From NCBI GenBank assembly GCA_022606425.2, contig JAHDVF020001592.1, positions 372,001 to 436,000 of the forward strand: a DNA stretch of 64,000 nucleotides. Reading direction: 5' to 3'. This stretch comes from Lepidostoma basale. Its lineage: Eukaryota > Arthropoda > Insecta > Trichoptera > Lepidostomatidae. Positions 14,301-23,300 of the stretch are shown here, piece after piece. How positions within the stretch are numbered: position 1 is the first letter of the stretch; the number at the start of each line of letters is the position of its first letter. Below the pieces are notes generated by a model. The model saw only the letters and a list, made by a program, of their open reading frames with translations. It was not told the origin of the DNA and made no database searches. The translations under genes and the position numbers were made by a program.

Positions 14301-17300
14301 TATACAAAATAAAAATAAACACATTAAAATAAACTCAATGTCTATGATATTGGCTTTATTAAATAATTCAATTAATGCCATTATTGTTTAAATATGATTT
14401 CGGGCATATGAGCGCCACGGCTAGCTCGAATGAAGCCCAATCGTGAAATCCAATTTTCGACAATTGTCGTCTTTGTGGATGCGTATTATCCACTAGAGTG
14501 TACGTGGTGTGAAAACGATCCGTAAGAAGACCATGGTCTTCCGAATAACTTGCTCGGATGGACGATTATGTCGACCGTAAAATGGACGCAGTGCACAATA
14601 AGTTTGGCAAACTGAACCATGATTTTAAAAAAATAATTGCATAATTTTCAAGCGCTGTTCTGACGTCAGTCTATTCATGGTAAAATGGAAAAAATATATT
14701 GACTACAAATTAATTGTAAACTATCAAATTGACAGTCTGTTAAACAATAGTGCCAGTTTTAAAACCTAACCTCTAAAAAAACACCCCGAAGAAGAAAAAT
14801 AAGAAGAAGAAGTACCCTTAATTGGACCGAAGGAAAATATTTCCACCTTGATATTATCCATATTCCAAAAAAAGTAGTAATGATACTCATACAAAAAAAA
14901 TACGTATTTGCCTATGGGATGTAAAGAAAAATAATTCAGAAAAAGTACCAAAACAGATGATTTTTCTATTAATTGTTAATATTTTTATTTAACTGTGTAA
15001 GTTTCTTGGTACTTAATTTAGGGGAAAAACAAATGTTAACTGAAAGTTTTATATTATGTTATTAAATGAGAGTAACATGTTTCGCTCTGTAAGGATATTT
15101 TAAAATGATTGTGTTATTTGATTATATTCTAGGCAAAAACGCAAAGATATTCCATAATACAATAAGTATTCTGGAAAACAGCGTATATATCAATATTAAA
15201 TATTTAATACGGAGTTTGACATCTTTATTAAAATAACAGTTAGCAATAAGTAATGGTGATTAGAAAAAATATATTCACACGGACATGGATTTTTCTTTTG
15301 GAAACTTTGTTGGATACTTATTTGGTGGAAGTTTTATTCTCTCGTGCGAACTTACTATATATTAAAATTATTAAAAAATATATATGTTTTCAGAATTCAA
15401 ACTTCTCGACTTACAAGAGAATGTATGCTGCTATGGAATCGACCAGACCTTCCGTGTTTGTTAAGGACAATGACGAAGGGAGGGAAAGAGTGTCCAAAGG
15501 CAAGAGACTGTACGCCTTCATCATGGAGTCCACGTCCATTGAGTACATCGTGGAGAGGCACTGCGACCTGCAGCAAATCGGAGGCCAGTTGGACACCAAG
15601 GGCTATGGGATCGCCATGCCCATGAGTAAGAATAATTAAATTTTGAAGTGTTTTTAAGTAAAAAAAAATGTTTGACAATATATCGTAAACAGATCTTCTT
15701 CTTCTTCTTCAAGTGCCCTGTTGGGTCCCCCAAACTTGGCCATCACCTCGGTGAACCTGTCCCTGTCCTGCGCCGCTCGGGACACATCCTCCACACTTCG
15801 GATGCCGGTCCACTCGCTTATGTTTCGTATGTTAAGACATCTATCTCCTACCGGGCCCTTCGCTTAATTTTCCCCTTTGATATCAGTTGGAGAAGGTGGT
15901 ATTTTTCCCCACCCAGTACATGACCCAGATATAAAATCTTCCGACCCTAGATAGTTGACAACAGCTCCCTGCCAACTCTAGCTCGTCTCAGGATTTCGGT
16001 ATTGGTAACCATGTCTGTCCAGGGAATTCTGAGCATTCGGCGATAGAGTCACATTTCAAAAGCTTCCAGTCTGTTCAATGGATTTAAATTTAAGGTCAAC
16101 GTTTCACATCCAAACAATACTACATTTACTTCGAAGTGTAAGTTCTTGGAAGAATATTTTAATTTAGCAATTATTTCATGTTTTTTTTTATTATTATTTA
16201 TTTATAAACATACAATAGTTACATTGTATTCCCATGAGTAGAAAACTCATATGAAATTTCTTACTGCTACCTTAAGTTTGTTTATCATCAATTACGAGTA
16301 TATTTTATGTTTTTTTAGTATATACATTGCTGGGTGTCTTATCAGGTCTTTTCGGCATTCAATATAACTTGCGAGTAATTGATTCCTTTTTATGGAATAG
16401 TGAAGACCCGGAAAATCATATTCATAGTCTTTTCCCATTTCTTTTTTGGAGGATTTCCTATTGGGGTTACCTTCCCTTAACCGAGTCAATTAAGTCATAT
16501 GGCGTTGTAAATTCACCAATCGTCCACTCTCTATTTGATATGACACTGATGGTAATATGTCCATTGCCCGGGATTCGCGGGGTTAAACATACCACTCGTA
16601 GACGCTAAAAAGTTGGACTTAGCATTAGTGTAGCTGATATCGCAATATGGCGAATTACGACATTTTATTGAGACATACTCGCACATTATGGTAGATTAAA
16701 CCCCATCGTAGCCCTACTATCTATTAGAACCATGTATTATATTAGCCGCGTGCTCTTCATAATTACTAATTGTCGATCAGTTTCGATAATCCATATTTTT
16801 TTTTGAATAAATATAATATACTTTGAATTACAACACTTTTTATTTTCACTGAACTCAGACATGTTTCGGTTACAAGTAAAAAAACAATGTAAACAATTTT
16901 AACAGTTAAATAAAACAGAGCGGTCACTTATATACTTTTGGGGGATGTTGTGAGAGATAAAAGCAGTGGAGGTTTCAGCGTTTATTACAGATCACAAGTA
17001 ATCATACGTTAACAGTATTATGTACTCGTGATGGAGCGTGCGCCTGGACGTCGATAGCAGCTGAGGCTGATGGCTCACTGGGCAGTAGCGTCGGTCAGCG
17101 GGAGCGAAGACTCGTCGAAAGTTGCGTGGCGTAGCAGTGTAGACAGTTGCGTAGCTCGGTAGGAGGGTCTAAGGTTTCTCGTACGTAGACTTGAAGGTGT
17201 AGAATCGTGTCGGTTAGAAGTCGCAAGAAGGAGTACTGTCCATGGTGGTCGGATGTACCGCTTTTATATGCTTTGCTTCCATTTTCACACGATGCTCTGC

Positions 17301-20300
17301 TCTAGTGACCTAGTGACCTGTGTGAATAAAATCTGGGCCCCGATTCGTCACTTTTGATAAGTAGGTTCTAAGTCAGGCGTTTTAGGTTATTCGTGTAATA
17401 TATTTCATCATGAAATTTGCTGATTCAGCAGTCAAAGTCCGTTTATATGGGAGAGGGAAGAGTTACATCTGTATTACACATTGTAGAGGCTTCTCTGTCT
17501 TGCGCCGCCGGAATTTCTCCTCCAGAGTTTTTAATTCCTGTTCAATCTTTGATGTTGCTCAGCCATGACGTTTGCCAATCAGGACCACTTCGTCCCTCAA
17601 TTTTGCCAATTAATATAAGTTTGCGTATTTGCTATTTGTTTCCAAGCAAAATATGGCCCAGATGGGAAATCTTACGGACCTACATACGTTTTTAATGTTT
17701 TAATGAAATAATACAGTGCATACTGTATATCACAAAGATGTATGGCTTCAGTGTTACATAAATCATGTGATGTTTTTTTGCAATCGTAGATTCGCCATAT
17801 CGCACAGCAATTAGTGGAGCAGTTCTAAAAATGCAAGAAGAAGGAAAATTGCATCAACTGAAAACAAAATGGTGGAAAGAAATGCACGGTGGAGGAACTT
17901 GTAAGGTATGGAAATAACAAAGACTTATATTTTAAATATACTGTACAGTAAAATCTCGACATACCGAACTAATTAGGGGAAGGGGGTGTCAGTTAAAGCC
18001 GAAAGTCCTTTATATAAAAATCGGTCTAAAATAAATCAAAAAACTTTTCTTCGAAAATTTGTACACTGTTTCTTTTTTTATATAGTTTGTATACAGCACT
18101 CACATTTATTCAAAAAAATATATACATATCAAACATGTTTCGGACTAACCAGCCCGTCATCAGTGATATTATACAAATATTTAAAATCTTAACAATGGTG
18201 TTCTTCTACTTCTGACCCTTATGTATGGAAGCGAAGCATGGAACTGGCAAAAAAGGATGAATAATACGCAGTAGAAATTAGATCTCTTATACGAAGGTGG
18301 GATACTCTGTCTATGATAGAGTGTCGAATGAAAATATAAGAAGTGAATGTGGTGCGAATGATGGTGTCATGAACAAAATAATGAAAGGATCATTAAGATG
18401 GTTTGGACATATGGAAAGAATGAATGAAGAAAGAATGGTAAAAAAATTATATATTAATGATGTAAATGGTACCAGAAGAGGAAGACCGAGGAAAACGTGG
18501 CACGATCAAATAAATCAAATATTGAATGTCGGTCATGTGAGGAGTCAGAGAAATCGACGCACGTGCATGACACGATGTATGAATGTTGAGAAAGCGAGAG
18601 AAATATGTCAGGAAAGAAAGGTGTGTGTCCATTTTTTCTGCCTACCCCTTCGGGGAGACGGCGTGATGGTTAGTTAGTTAGTTAGTTAAAATCTTATAAA
18701 TTTGTTATCAAATATGGTCAGTTTTGACAGATGTTATAACAATTTTATTATGTTAAAAGAAATCATTAAAACAATATTTAAAACTGACAATATTTGTAAA
18801 AAAAATAGGACATTTTAAATATTTATATACATAATATCACTGTTGAAGGGCTGGTTAGTCAGAAACTTATTTGATATATATATTTTTTTAATAAATGTGA
18901 GTGTTGTCTACAAAGTATACGAGTATATATAAAAAAAGAAACATTAAACATCTGCAATACAAAGTTACGGCGAACCTAGAATAAAATATGTCATTACAAT
19001 AAAATAAATTTATAATTCCAGAAAACAAACGGATTATTTCGTATTAGTTAAAATTCTCTTAATTATATGATTTTATAATTAATACGAATGAAAACTTCAG
19101 TTTTATAGAAGTTTTATTATATTTTATGGGAATGACATGTTTCACCCTTCTAAGGCATTAATTATCAAATGTTATCAAACATTTTCAAAACATTATAATT
19201 ATCAAACATTTGATAATGTCTTAGAAGGGCGAAACATGTCATTCCCATAAAATATAATAAAACTTCTAGAAAAATGACGTTTTCATTCGTTTTAATGATT
19301 TAATATAGAGTTTTACATTATTGTTCAAGAAACAATAAATATATGATTTCAATTTTTTTAAATATGTGCTAAAATTATATTTTCCAGGGGGAATCTGGAA
19401 CTGATGATGCTTCAAGTGACGCGGAACTGGGTATAGACAACGTCGGTGGTGTGTTCGTGGTTCTTGGGAGTGGATGTGGAATAGCTTTCCTTATATCCAT
19501 GATGGAATTCCTTTGGAACGTCAGAAAAGTGGCGGTAGAAGAAAAGGTAAAAAGTCAATTTCCAAATTCCTTTCGAAAAGGGTATGCAAAGTTTATTTGA
19601 CTTTGTGTAGCTTCCTTTCTTAAATAAAGAGAAAGATTTTTTATATGACCTAACATTTTTTTTCATAACAACAACAACAAACCGTTACGCCATTTTACCG
19701 AAAGGGTAAGCAGAGAAGACAGGCGACCGCGTGACATGTTTCGAATGTATTATTATTATTATTATTATTTTGTTGAATCGCTCTTTACATCCTTACAGCG
19801 CGAGCCAAATCGATGTAAAGGGTATCTTCTTCTTCTTCTTCTTTTTGTCTTGTCACACCTCCGTGGTGCATAGGGCCTCAAAGAATCTTCTCCACCCGAC
19901 TCTATCGCATGCCTGATGCTTAACATCATCCCAAGTGAGGCCTGCTGCCTTAACCTCGTCCTGCAGGGTTCTTCTCCAGGTGGCTCTAGGTCTGCCTCGC
20001 TTTCTCTTTCCCCCCATAGGGGACCAGTCTAGTGCGCCCTAAGCGATGCAGGCTGGGTTCCGTCTCAGAGTGTGACCGATCCACTGCCACTGCCACATGT
20101 AAAGGGTATAGCTATCATATTTATTGTTTATTGAACAATGATGTAAAACTCCATTTAAATAATTAATACGAATGACAGGTTTTGCCCTTCTAAGGCATAA
20201 ACATTTAATAATGCCTTAAAAGGGCGTGTTTTCATTCGTATTAATTATAGCTAGTGACATGTGATAGGTAACTAATCTATCATCACCATTTTATTGTCAC

Positions 20301-23300
20301 GTGAATTCTATACCAGACCGAAGACAGTGTGACAATTGTACTCTCATCGCCGCATCGAACCCGAGACCTTTGTGCTGAGAGTTAATGTACTTACCACTCG
20401 GCCAAAAAGGTCATTATATTATCATTATATCTTCATTCGCAATAGAACGACTATAATCACAGCTTTTTTTGACATTTCTATAAAATATAATAAAACTTAG
20501 AAATCTGGCATGTCATCAATATCAAGTGTTTAAACAACAACAAACCTTCACGTCATTTATCTGAATGGGTAGATAGAGATACTGACACACTTCTTTAGCT
20601 CCTTCCGCATATATTAGGGTGAGTCATAAACGCACGTCGATTTTTCCGACTTTTAATGTGTAACTACTGCATACAAGAAAAAAAAATAGCGATATCAATA
20701 TGCTATTTGTCTTTTTCTTTTTTGTATACTTTGTATATACAACACTAACTTTCATTCACATTTAAATTACATATCAGACATGTTTCGGACAACACATTTA
20801 AAATTGTTTATTGTAATATTTTAAATGTGTACGAGTATCTTTATAATATCACTGAGGAAGGACCGGTTGTCCGAAACATGTATGATATGTAATTTAATTT
20901 TTTTTTAAAGTTAGTGTTAAATATGTATGTAAAAATAAAAAAATACAAATAAAATATCTATAACAAAAAGCATGGCGATCATAGAACACATAAATGTGCA
21001 TTGAAAATTATAAAATGATTTTAAAAAAAAGCTCATTATTATGAAGAAGGAATTTGGTTGTGTTCAGGCTTGAACCCAAGTCCCCTGTATTAGGAGCTAA
21101 GCAGTTTATCCCCTAGACCATAACCGGATTAAACTTATTCATATTTATTATTTGGAGTTATAAAGCTTTTAATTAGTTTTATTTATTATGATTAATTCGC
21201 GTTTTTTTGGGGCTAATTAAAATACGTTGCTGGAGGAACGTGAATTCTATGTATGATAGGAACACGTAATTGTATTACCATGGACCTTCCTTTGTTTTCC
21301 TCGGCCGCTTGAGTATACAAGTTGCAAAAGGTATTTATTTTTTAGTACGTATGTAAAACAAGAGATGTATCTGTATTAAAACTTTTTGATGACTTCATAG
21401 GATGCTTTAACTATTCAACTTAACCTAAAATTGCATGCTTGGGGTATTTTAGAACTAAAACCTTAAAGATAATTTTATTTTTTATAGGGTAACATATTTA
21501 TTGTAGGGTAACATCTTTCCTTCTTCCCTTTTTTTGTCACACCTCCGTGGTGCATAGGGTCTCAAGGAACCTTCTCCACTCGACTCTATCGCATGCCTGA
21601 TGCCTAACATCATCCCAAATGAGGCCTGCTGCTTTCACTTCGTCATGCAGGGCTCTTTTCCAGGTGGCTCTAGATTTGCCTCGCTTCCTCTTTCCATTCA
21701 AAGGGAACCAGTCTAGTGCGCCCTAGGCGATTCAGACTGGGTTCCGTCTCAGAATGTGACCGATCCATTGCCATTTGGGTCTGGCGACTTGATTTCTAAT
21801 TGGCTTTTCGCCTGCCATGGTCCAGAGAACGGCATTTGATATTGTTTGAGGCCAATAGATCTTGAATATAGAGGGTAACATAAATATGACGACTTTGTCA
21901 AGTGAAGCTCCGTTTACCCTGACACACGCGGTGCTTCCTTCATAAAAGGAAGCAACTATTCGTATCAGGTTTGTGTTTACTCCATACTCGGCCAAGAACT
22001 TCCAAAGCTTTTCTCTGTCAACTCGGTCATATACTTTTTGCAAACAAACGCACAGAAAAGTTTCCGTTCTATTGCCAAAAACTTCTCTGTTAGATTGCGG
22101 AGTGCAAACATCTGGTTTGCGCTGGGACTGGACAGCCAGATTACCCTGGATAGCGGTTGAGTCGTATTATTACATATGGCCGAGCCATAGAGGGCTCCCT
22201 CCGCTTACCCGAAGCTGTTATAGGCGCAGCGGCGCCTTTCGTCAGCTTCACTCGTGCACTCGGGACTTACGTTAAAAAAATGTTAATGATATATGTATAT
22301 TTGCAACCAAGGGGGACCCAGACCACATTTAAGCTACGCTACCCTCCCTTGAGTCGTATTGGGAGAGCCGATCCAAAAATAATGGGAAGTGGCTATTCGA
22401 AAGAAGATTGTTAAAAAATACAATAATTTGGTTACATTGGGGTTGAGCCGCATTAATGAACAGTGAAGTGAAATGAATTTTTTTCACTTCACGTTAGCCG
22501 CCAACCCTTCATCCTACAGACGCCATTAGGGAAAAAAAGCAACTCTGCTCTAGCTGCTACCCTAATTGCATTCGCGCGAAAAAATGCAAAAAATCATCCA
22601 CTTAATTATAAGATTTCTGCGGAATCGTTTGGAACACTACCCAACTTTTTTAGACGAGATAGTATTCAAGTTACTAAGCTTTTTTTAAGGCAATAATTAA
22701 TCATAAGTCCGAAAATACAGGATGTGCTCTTTCATAAATTTCTAAATTATAACAAATATACCACCACTCCGTTTCCCCGCAGGGGTAGGCAGAGAGAATG
22801 GACCGCCACGTCGATTTCTCCGACTTCTATCATGACCAACCTTTAAAATTTGATTAATTTGGTCATGACATGTTTTCCTCGGTCTGCCTTGACTCCATAC
22901 TCCATTTACTTCATTAACGTATACTTTCTTAATCATTCTTACTCCATCCATGCGTTTCATATGTCCGAACCAACGCAGCGATCCTTTCATAATTTTGTTC
23001 ATAATACCTTCTTTCGCTCTACATTCCTTTCTTATATCAGCATTTGAGATTCTGTCGTATATCGTTCTATCACACATACGTCTTAGGGACCTCATCTCTA
23101 CCACATTTATTCTGATTTCATCGTTCTTCTGCCAGTTCCATACTTCGCTTCCATGCATTAGGGATGGGACCAGAAATTAATTTGGGTGTAAATTATTTTG
23201 GGTGCAATTGAAAAATAAAGCTCTGGCTCCAATCCTTATGTAAGGAAGCGAAGCATGGAGCTGACCGAATAAGGATGATAGCAGAATAAGTACAATACAG

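Larger units (their letters stand above)
18068..18943. repeat. Hammerhead-bearing inverted-repeat element (ATATCA family), split by RTE-A
   Basis: Long inverted arms begin GTTTCTTTTTTTATATA and contain GTATAC..CACTCACATTTATT. Each arm ends inward in a hammerhead-like motif, on - at 18126-18169 and on + at 18834-18877. An RTE-A copy (18192-18685) with an 11-bp duplication splits the interior, so the element is older than that insertion. It lies within a receptor intron. Confidence 0.8.

Noticed and set aside
8960..17345. The two LTR-like repeats as the ends of one provirus
   Set aside because: They are in opposite orientation and no gag, protease, integrase or reverse transcriptase of LTR type lies between them.
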